Positions 47,632 through 59,586 of a stretch of DNA of 64,000 nt are shown in pieces. Positions within the stretch are counted from its first letter, which is position 1. Every line of letters starts with the position of its first letter. The position numbers and the translations under genes were made by a program. The stretch is from Phocoena phocoena (taxonomy: Eukaryota > Chordata > Mammalia > Artiodactyla > Phocoenidae). The stretch is from the NCBI RefSeq assembly GCF_963924675.1, contig NC_089235.1:62492220-62556219 (forward strand), in the 5' to 3' direction. A model generated the notes under the pieces. That model saw only the letters and a program-made list of their open reading frames with translations, did no database searches and was not told where the DNA came from.

Positions 47632-48199
47632 CATATCATTCTTGAGTTGTGCAAATACACTTGGCTTTGATTTTACTTGGTGATCTAAATTTGTTTATTT
47701 AAGCTATGGGAACACTTCATTAGTTTGGAATTTGTCATCACTTGGACCCAGTTCATGAGATTTTTATTGAGTGAAATGTTCATAATAAAAGGTGTAATTC
47801 AAATTCAAGATTTTTATGTTTACAGTACATTGCCTGGAATAAAAGCTTATTTTGAAGTACATTTTTATTGACTCACCTATTTTGGCAGGAATATACTTAC
47901 ATTTTAATTTATACTTTATATCATTTCTGAAAGTAATAAAGTGTAATTTCATAAAAGGACATTGCTCCTCAGAATTTTCATCACTTTGGTTAGAAACTCT
48001 TGATTTCTAGAATTACAGACTCGGGACAGAGTGGTTGAAAAGTTTAGTTGAGGAGAAAACTGAGCATAAGTCGGAGTTTGGGAGAGTAACCAGGGCTAGA
48101 GATATGAATTTAGGAGTCAGGTGCATGTAGGTACTATTTAAAGGCTATGGAAATGGATGAGATCACCTGGAACATTTCCCTACCTTCTACTATCCCTTT

Positions 48200-48975
48200 T
48201 TCATTTTTGTTTCCACAAGCTCTCCAACCTGGTTTTTCTTATTTTATTTTGAAATGTATCTCTCAGCTAAATATTCTCCAGACTACAGCCGCAGTGAACT
48301 AGTTGCAAAAACCCTTGTTGCGTGCTCTCTCTTATTTATCTTTGGCATGCTTTTTCTTCCACTTGGGAAACCTTCATCTTTGTCCCACCCCAGTTTAAAG
48401 GACCTATTTATTTTTGTTTGTTTGTTTTCACTTTTATTATGAAAAATGTTAAACATATTGAAAAGTAGAGAGACTAGCAAATAAACATATACCATCTCCT
48501 TTAAAAAATAATTTTTACCATTTGGGCATATTTGTTTCATAAATTTAAAGTATTTTGATACAAGTTATGGACATCACGACACGTCACCCTTAAACGCTTC
48601 AACATGCATCTAGGATATTTTCCTCAAATCCACAATTTCATTATCACACCTTATGAAAGTAACAGTTATTCCATAATAACATTTCATTTCCAACTTCCCT
48701 TAGTTGTCCCAAAGAAGTAAAGGACCTACTTTTATTCATATTCACCATTTGAAACTAAGCCAGGCTCCTCCTCCTGTGTGAAGCCTTCTCTGAACCCCAC
48801 CGTCACCACCCGGACAACCTCCATAACCATGACACCATAGTCCCCTTTTCTAGTGAGTTCTTTAACCTCTGAGCTCCCGTTTTACTCGTGTGCATACTTT
48901 AAGCGGTCTCAGACTGTCCACAGTGTGCTTAGCACTTACCAGCTGCTCAGTAAATGTTTGTAGAATCATCTCACC
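48200..48975 (+). mobile_element. L2 LINE 3' end interrupted by a retroposon
   Basis: The L2 body at about 48200-48412 and 48719-48975 (ending AGCTGCTCAGTAAATGTTTG) is continuous once the block 48413-48718 is removed. The flanks of that block repeat TAAAGGACCTA (near 48396-48408 and 48719-48730). Confidence 0.6.
48410..48718 (-). mobile_element. Retroposon nested in L2 (antisense), family not assigned
   Basis: It starts with a T/TG-rich tract (TTTTTGTTTGTTTGTTTTCA) that would be the A-rich tail on the minus strand, and is bounded by the AAAGGACCTA repeats. The body (CATGCATCTAGGATATTTTCC, ATTTCATTATCACACCTTAT) looks like an old LINE 3' region. Confidence 0.5.
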
Positions 48976-49159
48976 CTAGCACAGTTCGATTTATAATCCG
49001 AGTCAAATCATATACTCAGTCAACAGAGGGAAGAGTTTCCTGTAGCTATAAACCAGAACATTTGGGAGACAGCAGTAATGCCTAGGAATGAATGATCAGC
49101 TTCTTAGAAAGAGCTATTAAGTATTTCAGAATGTGAGGAAGAGGTATTTAAATCTTGTC

Positions 49160-50100
49160 TTCCTATACATGTATTCATTCATGTGTTCATGTATTCATCC
49201 ATCTCTTTGTGCCTGCATCCATCCATCTATCGAACTTTTAATTAGTATCTGCCACGGGTTCAGCCACGTATTAGGGTGCAGGGAAAGAAAAGGTGGATAT
49301 GATGGTGTAGGAGCTTCCTTACTTCTTGCTCTAAGTTGAAGCAGGGAAGGTAATTTGGACAAGGTTGTGGAAGATCTATCCCATGATAAAATGTTCAGAT
49401 TTCTGCCTGAAAGCAATAGGAAGTCAGTAGGGGTCTTTAAGTAGGTAAGTGACCTGATTGGGCGTATTATTTGCAGACACAATTTATATATAGTGTAAAT
49501 TTAAGATTGACTGTTGTGGGGAAAGATCAAGAAAAGAAAAAGACATTTAGTGAAGACCCCCCACGTATTAGCCTCTATTCTGGGTTCCTTATATTAAGTT
49601 GATTTCCGCAAGTTAGGTAAGTATTCCCTTTTTACAAATGATCAAACATGTAAGGTAAGTAACAAGACACACATCCAGAGAAGAGGAAAAGAAGGGATTC
49701 TAACTCTAATTGGTTTGCTCTCGTAGCTCATGACCCCTTCCCTGTATGTACCACGCTGCCTGGTGCAGTAGTTCAGATGACGAGGGCCTGGACCACAGTG
49801 GTGCAGTGAGGAATAAGAAGAGGAGAGAGATTTGAGAGCTGATGAAGAAGTATGTACTATGGGCAGAACTTGACTGATGGGATAAGGTTGGGAAATGACA
49901 GGCAGAAGGTAAGAATGACTTCAAGATTGCAAGTTTGGGAGGTTGAGTGAGTGGGAATTTCACTGAGTTAGAAACTTGAGGAGGAAGAGAGAATGATTTT
50001 AGAATGGCATGCTGGTTTTGAGGCTTTTCTGCTTTTTTCAGAGTAAGTACAATATTAACGGCAGATAACAACTCAAGAAGGTTGAGACAGTGAAGAATGA
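49160..50100 (-). mobile_element. L2 LINE (antisense), long, with a MIR-like insertion
   Basis: Antisense L2 from an ATTCATTCATGTGTTCATG terminus through GCAATAGGAAGTCAGTAGGG and GTGACCTGATTGGG to GAATGACTTCAAGATTGCAAG. A MIR3-like stretch at about 49560-49720 interrupts it. Confidence 0.6.
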
Positions 50101-50901
50101 TTTTGGATGACTAATTTAGTCTATGACAACCACCAGAACTTAATCCCTTTGGGCCTGTCCCCCCCCAAAGAAGGGCTGTTCAAATGCAGAATGGAAGTTT
50201 CCAAGGTATGAACCAAAATATTTGGTTTAAAAAAATCATAACTTTTGGTTCTGGTTTGCTGCGGCATTGGAAACACTGATGTGAATGGTCCATTTGTGCT
50301 AGACAAGCTCAGAGTTCAGAGAATTCCTTTGCCACGAAGTCCTGGTTATTCTATACTCTCTAGAATAACTCTATCCTTAACAAAAATTAACTACGCGAAT
50401 ATACTTGCAACAGTTTTACGTTATTTATCAGACTGAATAATTTGATTAGAAATTTGGCTGACACGAGATGCTTAAATCTATTGATAAATGAAAAAAGCAA
50501 GCTGCAGAACAATAGGTACAATATTTATCTATTATTCTGTTCATCTATCTGTACTGAAAAATTGGGATGAATAAACTCCAGACATTTAACCAGGCTTACT
50601 TTCCTGGTTATGGGATTGTGCAAAGTGTTCATTTCACTTAACTGTTCGTGTTTAACATTTCTGTATTGTTTGAAAAATAGTTTGCAACAAGCGTGTGCTC
50701 TCAGAAAATTTACAGGAAAATCACAGGAGATTTCAGAGCAAAATTCTACTTTACAAAAATAATCTATTACCTTTTTAATAGTCTCATCCTAATGAATGAG
50801 GTGAATGCATGAAGAAATATGAGTCACTGATGTTTAGGAAAGTGGAGGCAGGGCTACTTTTAAAAGCAGAATAAAAGAGGCAGTAGGAGGGCTGGGATAA
50901 T

Positions 50902-50928
50902 GTGCTTGTTTTGGTAGCATATCTAAAT
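50902..50928 (+). pseudogene. Possible U6 snRNA pseudogene, 5' fragment
   Basis: GTGCTTGTTTTGGTAGCATA followed by TCTAAA resembles the start of U6 snRNA. It differs by four C-to-T changes and short deletions. Only about 26 bases align. An A-rich stretch follows at 50978-50990. Short enough that chance cannot be excluded. Confidence 0.35.
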
Positions 50929-51965
50929 GCACAAATGTTAGTAATGATTTACTTTTTTCTCTGTATCTTGCTAAGTAATAAAAAACATACACTGGCATAA
51001 ATAACCATATTTCATTGTTTGTTTCTAGAATGTTTAATTGCATTTTATCTCATTGATTAAAAACATTACCATGACCAACATAGTGAAAATCAACTTTTCT
51101 AACCTAACTTAAAAGAAGTTTTATAATGGAATCCAAAGAAGTAAAAATATCTTTTCTTCAGGTCTAAAATGAATTTTGTATGGTAACAAAACAAAACTGA
51201 GTCAGGTAGAAAAGATACGTATAATTACCGAAGACATTCATCTCCATTTTTCCCTGTCCTGTCGTCTGGCCCACATTCAGTGACTCCTGATAAAACCGTA
51301 TCCCGGTTATGCCCTAAAACTCAGGTCACAAAATCGTTAACCCGCTGGGCTTTCCCTCTGAGAAATCACTGTTATTTGAATGTGCTCAGTTATTGAATAG
51401 ATGTATTGAAGAGGATTTGGTTATTAGAAAATTCATGTGCTTGCACTTTACCTGTCCTTTCTCATGTATATGGTTATATTATGCTTCTGAGCTGACAAGT
51501 TTGCAGGCTGAAAGGATCGACCTTCACAAATAGAGTTCTTTTTACAGACATTGCAGTTATCAGATTTGGACACCACAAGTAGAAGCCTTGCTAACTAAAT
51601 CTCCACTGTCACTGGCCACCTGCTCTTGTTCTTGGAGTGTTGCCAACAAGTTCTATCTCTGATTCCACTCAAGTGTGAGCATGTTTTATCAAATCGGGAG
51701 CGAGCCACAACTTGAAGGACCACAGGCCACAGAAAAGCTAGAAAAATGGATACAATTCAAAAGCTGATTGTACAGGGAGCAATAACAGTCTGTCTAGAGC
51801 ATTGGGAAAGTTTACTTTTCTTCTCCTGAAATATCTACATCCACATGTGGAGTGCTTTCTGAAGGAACTGGGTCTATACCTGCATGGCTAAAGATAGCTT
51901 TGAAGAATGGAGAGTAATTAAAAAGACCACAAACCCGGTCACGCATCTACCCAGCAGCTTGGCAG

Positions 51966-52714
51966 TGTGCGAATGGCCTGATGGTTTCTGCTGTCACATT
52001 TCTAGACAGCTGAACAATGACATTGGTGGTCACCAGAAAGATTATGGCTTGGACACCATTTCTGAACCCTAACATTTACTTGTTTTTTTGTTTTTTTTTT
52101 GAATTTTTGTGCCTATCAAAGCAGGCACTGACTGCAGCAATATCAGGTGTGTTTGCAATCAATCACTTGCTTTGTCTCTCATTAGGGACCTATGTTAGCT
52201 TGGAGTTGTTGACCATACTGATTAAAGACTGGCCTTCTCATCTCCCTAAATCTGGTATCACTAAAGAGACACTCTGTACGGTCAGGCGACTCAAGGTGAC
52301 TGTTCTCTTGCTCTCTGTACGTCCCCTGATCGACCGGTGCCTGCTTCACCCACACCCCACTCACATGACTGACCTTCCTATATGCTTGCACCAGGCCCCA
52401 GCTAGTGATTGTTCTTATCCAAGGGGTGGTGAGGGGCGTGCCCCTCTGCAAATTTCCCTGGTAACCGATGAGCCAACCTGAGGTCAATTCCCCCTGTAAC
52501 TGGCAATCTCCGCGTTCCCCCTGGGAGCGAAGACTGCGCCCTGTCCTGCCCGTGGTCTGCTGCATGTGGTGGGGTGTTGCTCCAGGACCTTGCTTCAGAG
52601 AGGTAGGCTCCCCCATCCATTAAACCACTGATGTCTCTGTCGCTGACTCTGGGCTCTTCTGTCTTGAAGCTGGGTGAGTAGAGGCCTTGCAGGCCTGCAG
52701 GGTGCAGCCCTACA
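51966..52714 (+). mobile_element. Candidate solo endogenous-retrovirus LTR
   Basis: It has a CpG-bearing 3' half with ATTAAA at 52619-52624, followed by CTGATGTCTCTGTCGCTGAC, an R/U5-like layout, and ends CCCTACA at 52714. A TG start at 51966 would give a 4-base GCAG duplication (51962-51965, 52715-52718). The 5' boundary is uncertain because a poly-T tract lies at 52080-52101. No gag, pol or env sequence is seen on either side. Confidence 0.45.
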
Positions 52715-53009
52715 GCAGTGCCAGATAATTCATACTGGCTGCTGTGTTAGAGACAGGCTAGCTTCAGCTAAAATTATATTCTCTTCTTCTTGAGCACAAA
52801 TTATTTTCTCATTTCCAGACTCCCTCAGTATGGCCACGGGACATGTTCTCAACCTATGGAATATGTTTGTGGCTTCCGAGTCAAGGGAGTTAAGAAGTAT
52901 GTGTGTGCTGTCTACCTGTTTCTTTCCCATTTGCCACCTGAATGCAGGGGACTCCAAGGTCTTCTAGGAGGCTGGAGTTATAAGACGGAGGGTGTTTGGG
53001 TTCCAGAAC

Positions 53010-53165
53010 TGACTTTGTGGGAGGCCATGCTGACTCCTTGCTGTTCCTGGAATATGCCAGGTAATGTCCTATCACATCTTGCCATTCCCACTGCCTGGAA
53101 TGCTCTTCCTCCAGATGTAACCTCATGGATCACTCCCTCTCCATGGAAGCTGTCCAGGTGTCCCA
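53010..53165 (+). mobile_element. L2 LINE fragment
   Basis: CTTGCCATTCCCACTGCCTG, GAATGCTCTTCCTCCAGATG and TCATGGATCACTCCCTC are typical of the L2 3' half. Confidence 0.7.
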
Positions 53166-53189
53166 CAGGTTTAACTCAATTCTGATACT

Positions 53190-53700
53190 AGCATCAGAAT
53201 TGGGCTAGCGTCAGATGCCACAGGTTAAGGGCTCAGTCCCACAAGAAGGCCCTCATTTCAGATGACAGTCACAGGGCCAAGTTATCACCTGTGCTTCTGA
53301 CTGACTGCTATAAATCAGAGGTTTTCACGATCCCCTCCTGGGGTTCGATTACTTTGCAAGAGCGGCTCACAGAACTCAGTAAACTTCAGTTTACTTACTT
53401 GATTATTGGTTTATTACAAAGAATATGAAAGGATACAAATCAACAGCCAGATGAAGAGATACAGAGGGCGAGGCCTGAGCAAAGGAGCCTCTGTCCCCGT
53501 GGAGTTTGGGGCTCAGCACGTTGACATGTGGATGTGTTTTGTTTCCCCAGCCTGGAAGCTCTCAGAAACCTGACCTTTGGGTTTTTATGGAGGCTTCATT
53601 ACATAGGCATGACTGACTAAATCATTGGCTGTCGTTGATTATTTCAAACTCCATCTCCTCTCCCCTCCCTGTCATCCTTAGATGTGGTCCAAAAGCACCT
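53190..53700. repeat. Unassigned old LTR-like repeat
   Basis: It includes AGAGCGGCTCACAGAACTCA, GGTTTATTACAAAGAATATG and GCCAGATGAAGAGATACAGAG, which I recognise as a recurrent mammalian LTR-type sequence without being able to name the family. Confidence 0.4.
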
Positions 53701-53795
53701 CTTTAACATAACAAACGACACCTTTATGGCTCTCATCACTTAGGAAATGCCGAGGTTTTTAAGAGCTCTGTGCCAGAAACAGGGACGAAGACCAA

Positions 53796-54050
53796 ATATC
53801 TATCTATCTATATATAGATAGATATCAGATATATATATATATATATATATACACATCAAGTATATATATACATCAAGTATATATATATCAAGTATATATA
53901 TCAAATATATGTATATATATCAAGTATATGTATATATACATCAAGTATATGTATATATATCAAATATACATATCAAGTATATATATTAAGTATATGTATA
54001 TATCAAATATATAGAAAGTATGTATATATCATATATATTTTTTATTATAA
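53796..54050 (+). repeat. AT-rich micro/minisatellite
   Basis: A TATC run and a pure AT run lead into imperfect units of roughly 15-20 bases built on ATATATATCAAGTATATG, repeated about ten times. Almost pure A/T except for the CAAG/CAAA cores. Confidence 0.92.
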
Positions 54051-54449
54051 ATCACAATGGGACACCATGATAGCAGGAAACTTTCATTCACGTATGCATC
54101 TCAAACACCTAGAACAGTTTCAGGAGCATAAATATTGGTTGAGTGAGTGTGCAACAGATTCCTTGTTAATATAGACTAGAGAGCTGGCTAATTAATCACT
54201 GCTTCCACGGTTTAGACTTCCAGATTAGATTTTTCTGAAGGACACACATATGCATATTTCTCCATGATTTATTGGCTCTGCATATCCACAGTGCCGGTAA
54301 CAGTACATAATAACAAAGTAACTGATAATATTTTTCTAACAACTTATAAAAATATTTTATTTGGACTTTGTGAATTTGCCAAAAAGTCAAAGAAGGATAG
54401 GCTTTATGCTCAGAATTTCCTCTAAATATTAAAAACCCTAACATGGATA

Positions 54450-54505
54450 AAATAGATAATAAGAACCTGTTGTATAAAAAATAAATAAAATTCAAAAAAA
54501 GTAAA
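54450..54505 (+). mobile_element. Extremely 5'-truncated L1 3' end
   Basis: GATAATAAGAACCTGTTGTAT followed by AAAAAATAAATAAAATTCAA matches the last bases of element 2 (15617-15660), so it is the same L1 subfamily. Confidence 0.75.
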
Positions 54506-57427
54506 ATAAAAACCCTTTTTAGTTTCACGATTGGTAAAGAAGATGCCAGATGGCGTCATCATTTTAAAGTGTTGATTCTCAATGGTTTAATACAGGTTGA
54601 CAAGTTGGAGCTCCATAACCCCCACAGATAAAGCACAGGTGTGCCACGAGCAACAGATGCTCTTCTGGGAGCCACTGTTTGCAAGACTTTAATAGGTATT
54701 AACTTTGGAATTGAAAAGTGAAGGCAGTGAAAGCAAAGTCAAGACTTAAAATAAAGACTTTGTTGAAAATCGAAGAGCTTCTCATGGACCAAATGGCACT
54801 GGCAAAAATGTGTGTCTCCTTCAGTGGTCCTGTTTATGCCATCTTCATGTGGAAAATGTATCCTAAACCTTCCTGGCAGCCACAGCCTAATAAAAGTTGG
54901 CCTCAGGTGGAGTGACTGGCTGTTTCACTGGTAGCTGATCTCAGGTTAACATTCATCTAAGGTGAAGCCCTGAGCAGTAGTGATGCTGCAAAACTACCCA
55001 ACTCTCTTAAGTTTTTGGGGAGAGAGAGAGAAGGGGGGGAGGGAGAGAGGCTATTTCTCTGCAAGAACCTATATTTAAGTTGATACGGAGTCTTAATGTC
55101 TGTCTTGGAAAGATTATACCTTCTTAAATAGGCTTCTATCCGATTCGAACTTAGCATTGTAGAGATAGGCAGCAAAAATCCCTCCTGGGGCTTAATTTAG
55201 GCTTTGCAGACTCAGAACTTGCTACCGGTCTATGGGAGAATTTTCAGCCAGGAGACACCTGGACAGTTAATGTTGTTCTTGGCCGACTGTGGTACTAAAC
55301 CCCTTTTCCAGGAGAAGGTAGGAAAACAAATCATGCAGCATAGAAAAAAGATGGAGCACAGGCATAGTGACGGTGCCTGGATCTAGCAAGGAGGGAATTA
55401 GCAAGAAAGGAGAGGAAGGGACTCTAATAAGAATCTGATAACTGCAATTTACATGCATTTTTTAAAAAAAACTTCCTTCGTTTGGGTTAAACCTGACAAG
55501 TAAAACAAAATTCTGCTCTTCAGCCACTTTTAAAGATGGCAGCATTACTTCATCACTACGGCCCTAGCCTCTGGGGCAGCTTGTGGCCCAGTTTATCTAA
55601 ACAAAGAGACATTATTTATCAACCTCAGTGCCCATAGTTCTTAGTATTCGCTTTGTAAATTTAGAGTAGGAAGTAGGATGAGAAAAGAAAGGATTGCATT
55701 CTGGGTAAAGGATGGCTTTAAAGACCTGCTTTAGAAGTTAGCTCTAACTTGGCCCACCTGCTAGGTCCTAATGGAACCCTGGGGATACCCCAGGCCTGGA
55801 GATGAGGGCAGGCCGTGGCAATGACGTCACTAGTAGGTGGGTCCTACTCCAACCCAGACATGATAAAGGGATGGCACCAGACTTTTGTACAGTATATCCT
55901 AGGTGGTGACTTCTGCTGGGGTTGACCCAGTGTGACCTCGTAGGACCCTGGATGAAGAGTCCGCCTGATGGAAGAATGAGCTAAACCAGGATTTACAGTG
56001 AGTACACCTGTCTGTCCTATAATGCGGCATATGCATTCCTAAAAAATAATCCCTGCGTGATGGATTATGGGTTTATGGGAAAAATGGAGTTGAGGCAGAA
56101 AAGCTCAAACCTTATACCGTCTTGTAAGTGATACAAGAAAACTATCACAGTTTTAAATATCACAAGTTCCTAATAAGGAAACATTATATTAAATAGAGTA
56201 TGCTATTTTGATAAGACATGAAGTTTGTTCGGCAGAGGTGTTGATGGTGAAGAGTTGTGGTTTTTGAACCATGGAGAATAGCTGGGAGGAAGATTATATT
56301 TTTTTAAATGAAACAGGAAACCAGAGGTAGATGGCTGTGGCTTATTGTTGCTTTTTGTTCAGCTGAATGGGCTTAAGACAGAAAGGTGACCTGGAAAATG
56401 GCAATTCAGAAACCTGAGAGGGGACTAAAGCGTCATAGAAGGGCCCACCCTCCTCTACCCCAAACTCTGGGTATGGTGAGTTGGATCCAGGAAGCCCCAG
56501 GTGGACCCTCCCCAACTGAGCCTGTTTGGTTCCTCCTATTCCTCATTGGCCTGAATATGTTTTTTATCTCTCCTTCAGGAGAGAAAATATTGGGTTGCTG
56601 TTTTAAAGAAACAATAGTTCTTTTATTGTTTTGTTAATTGACCCCTCTCAAAAGGAAGCTATTTGTGGGAACCCAAATGAGATCAGATGACACAAAGTGC
56701 TCTCCTGCTGCAGGAGGTTTGCGGTTATTCTTACCCTCTGCAAATGAGTGCTTTTCAGTTTTCAGTGCCCCAGAAAGCAGGTGATTATTGGGAGGTTAAG
56801 ATTAAGCTCTTTTCTTTTTTTTTTTTTTTAGTGTTGTTTCTGTAGTCATTAATGTGATTACTTTATGCGCCGCCGCCCCCCACCCCCACCCCCGGCTACT
56901 GCAAAATCACATTTTCTATGTTTCAAAACTCCGCAATATTTAAGGCTTTTCCTTTGCTATTAGAATCAGGACACTTATGTTTTACTGAGGAGACACAGCA
57001 GGCAATGCATGTAGGTAAAATGGAGAGACAAGGTGTTGTGTATTATTCTTTCACAGGTCATTATGCTCAACTGGATGGTGTTTTTCTCATTTACCTGGTG
57101 TTAATAGCATAACACATAGCACCTGGTGAAAAACTGCATATGGACAAATATAATTTTGGTTTTAGTGACTTGATTCCTTATCGGCGCTAATTTGCACGTT
57201 ACAGGCACACATCGCAACAGAATATATATATATCAGCTTTCTTTTCCTTCCCATGTGATGTTGGAATAACTAGGGTTTCCTTCTTTTTCTGTAAGTATTC
57301 GTATATTCGTATTTTTTAAAGTTCTCTTCTGTTTCTTCTGTTCATTCTACTTTAATTGGAGCTACAATTCTAGCGGTTCAGCTTGTCTTCCCCGCCTCAA
57401 GTTCCTGGGTCCTATACAGTGAGTTTT

Positions 57428-57612
57428 TTGTTTGTTTGTTTTTTGCGGTACGCGGGCCTCTCACTGTTGTGGCCCCTCCCGTTGTGGAGCACAGGCTCCG
57501 GACGTGCAGGCTCAGCGGTCATGGCTCACGAGATCTTCCGGGACCGGGGCACGAACCCGTGCCCCCTGCCTCGGCAGGCGGACTCTCAACCACTGCGCCA
57601 CCAGGGAAGCCC
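57428..57612 (-). mobile_element. CHR SINE, short cetacean form with extra deletion (antisense)
   Basis: GCGGTACGCGGGCCTCTCAC start and CGCCACCAGGGAAGCCCG end. It lacks about 25 bases between CATGGCTCACG and AGATCTTCCG that the other short copies have. Flanking GAGTTTT repeats lie at 57421 and 57614. Confidence 0.92.
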
Positions 57613-57962
57613 GCGAGTTTTGATTTTTATTTGGCTACTGTGTTTGTGTTCTCCTAGGAAGCGCACAGATCTGGCTGTTAAACTCTCAAGCAATGGCAAA
57701 TGGGCAGGATTGGGAAGTCTGATAGCTTCTGCTTCTCAAGGCCACTTGGTGCAAAAGCCTCTTTGCTCTGGTTCTCTCCGAATGCAAAATGGAGCTAACT
57801 CCCAACAGCAGGAGGGGCAGTTCAGTCCAACAGTATAGCCCGTTTAGGTCTACTTGGGTCTATAGCTCAGGCAACCCCTCCCCCTACAAAAGGACTCTCG
57901 CACAGCAAGTGAGAATAAGGGTTATGGTGATCAGTCTCAATATTCTTCCTGAATATTCAATA

Positions 57963-58116
57963 CAGTCGTCCCTCAGTATGTACGGGGAAATGGTTCCCAG
58001 GACTCCCTGCAGATACCAAAATCCAAGGATGCTCAAGTCCCATCCATACAATGGTGTGATACAACAGGCCCCCTGAATCCGTGGGTTCTGCATCCATGCA
58101 TGTGGAGGGCTGACGG
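57963..58116. mobile_element. Tigger-type DNA transposon MITE
   Basis: A 154-base internally deleted copy. The left end CAGTCGTCCCTCAGTATG and right end GGAGGGCTGACGG are near-complementary terminal inverted repeats. The TA target duplication is at 57961-57962 and 58117-58118. The body GATACCAAAATCCAAGGATG is the Tigger/pogo signature. No transposase. Confidence 0.85.
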
Positions 58117-58224
58117 TATGATGACTGGGCTCATTATTATAAAGCCTGTTGCTATGATCTCACCTTTTCAAATCCTGCAGCTGTGTTAGAAACAAGGGCT
58201 TCCTTCGGTGAGCCCTTCTCAATC

Positions 58225-58300
58225 AGGAAATATGTGCCAGGCATTGTTCTAGGTGCTTGGGATACACCAGACAAGAATTCCTCCCTACTAAAGCTGCTGC
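58225..58300 (-). mobile_element. L2 LINE end (antisense)
   Basis: TATGTGCCAGGCATTGTTCTA followed by GGTGCTTGGGATACACCAGA is the antisense L2 3' terminal sequence. Confidence 0.65.
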
Positions 58301-58496
58301 ACCAGGAGCTGGGGGCTTAGTTCACACTGGCTCACCCCCAAGGTCACCACATCAAAAGGGATGGAGCTTCTTTTTGGTCCAATAGTTTAAACTGCCACTT
58401 CCTTGAATGGTAGCTGTTGACCTGTACCGGGTCATGCTTGCTTTATTACAGAATTTGTGATACATAAATACTTTTTCTCGCCTAGTGGCGACTAAG

Positions 58497-58695
58497 TCCA
58501 TGGATTTCTGAGGCAGACTGCCTGGATCCAAACCTGATTTTGCCCCTGAGCAGTTCTGTGACCTTGGCCAAGTTACTTATTGCTGCCTCAGCGTGCCCAG
58601 TTTTAAATGGGGAGGTAACATTATGTACATTATAGGGTGATATAGGGATTAAATGAATTTTAATTTATATAAAGCAGTTGTGTTTGGCATATTAG
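58497..58695 (+). mobile_element. MIR SINE
   Basis: CAGACTGCCTGGATCCAAAC, TGTGACCTTGGCCAAGTTAC and the terminal GCATATTAGCAGGTGCTTAC. Confidence 0.8.
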
Positions 58696-59586
58696 CAGGT
58701 GCTTACTATCAGTACTTCATATTTAATGTTTATACTGTTTTCCCCTAAATGTACTTATATCACAGCTCATACATAGTTTTAGCAGCACCTCTGACACCCA
58801 GGTGCACTTATTTACAAATCTATCTACAGCTCCTTTCCGCCTTGCAATAGACACTCTGCTCTTTGGTGGGGCATGGAGGTGTTGGGGGAAGACGTGTGAT
58901 TTCTGTTTCCCCAACACCTGGCATATAGCAGGCACTTAGTACCTGTTTGCTGCATGAACGGGAGAAGGGGTCAGAGACACTCCTTGATTGGCTAGGGCAA
59001 GAGAAGACAACTACCGTAAAAATGCCCAAACGCAGTGTCTCAGCACTTGAATTCCCAGGGAGGAGATTTTGCCGCACACATTGATCCCGGCGGTCCAACC
59101 TCAGTGCCCAGCACAGAGGTGAATAGGAGCCAACGGGAGAGAGATGGACACACAGTGCAGGGGTCTGCAAACAGCATCACAGGTGGGGCAGTGAGATTTC
59201 TAGGGAGCAGATAGGCATTACTTTGTTATTTTGGTGTCATGGAAACCAAGAGGCTCTATGGGACACAGAAAAGAGTGAAGCAGTTTGAAAATACCTCAGG
59301 ACAAACCTTACCCTACTGAGCTGGAGGGATGAACTCAGATGATGCGAGGTTAGATAAAAGAGTCACTGAAAAGAAAAGTGAAGGTGGGCCTTGTTTTCCC
59401 GGGTGTCAAAAACAGGGAGCTGGAACGTGAGGAGATCTGCATGAATGGGCACTTGGCAATTTTAACTGCAGTGCTACCTAGGGTTTGGTTTTTTTAATTA
59501 AGTGAGAAATTGAATAGTTAACCAAGTAAGCAGTTTTATTCTTATCATCATTATAACATTCAAATCAGATTACATAATAAAACAAT

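Larger units (their letters stand above)
46204..59586. other. Intergenic region between convergent COL14A1 and MRPL13
   Basis: About 13.4 kb between the 3' ends of two convergent genes. It holds a CATT microsatellite, two CHR SINEs, L2 pieces (one with a nested retroposon), a MIR, a candidate solo LTR, an AT-rich minisatellite, an L1 stub, a possible U6 fragment and a Tigger MITE. No coding gene is seen. Nothing recognisable at about 46350-47270, 47650-48190, 50110-50890, 50940-51960, 54510-57420 and 58700-59580, apart from short GA-rich (55020-55050) and C-rich (56871-56893) tracts. Confidence 0.7.

Noticed and set aside
52017..52616. Overlapping ORFs of 154 (+) and 144 (-) residues
   Set aside because: They lie in the candidate LTR, have no protein-like composition or domain, and their open frames follow base composition.
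54718..54915. 65-residue ORF considered as an exon or retrogene
   Set aside because: It has no recognisable homology, splice sites or poly(A) tail. It is treated as chance.
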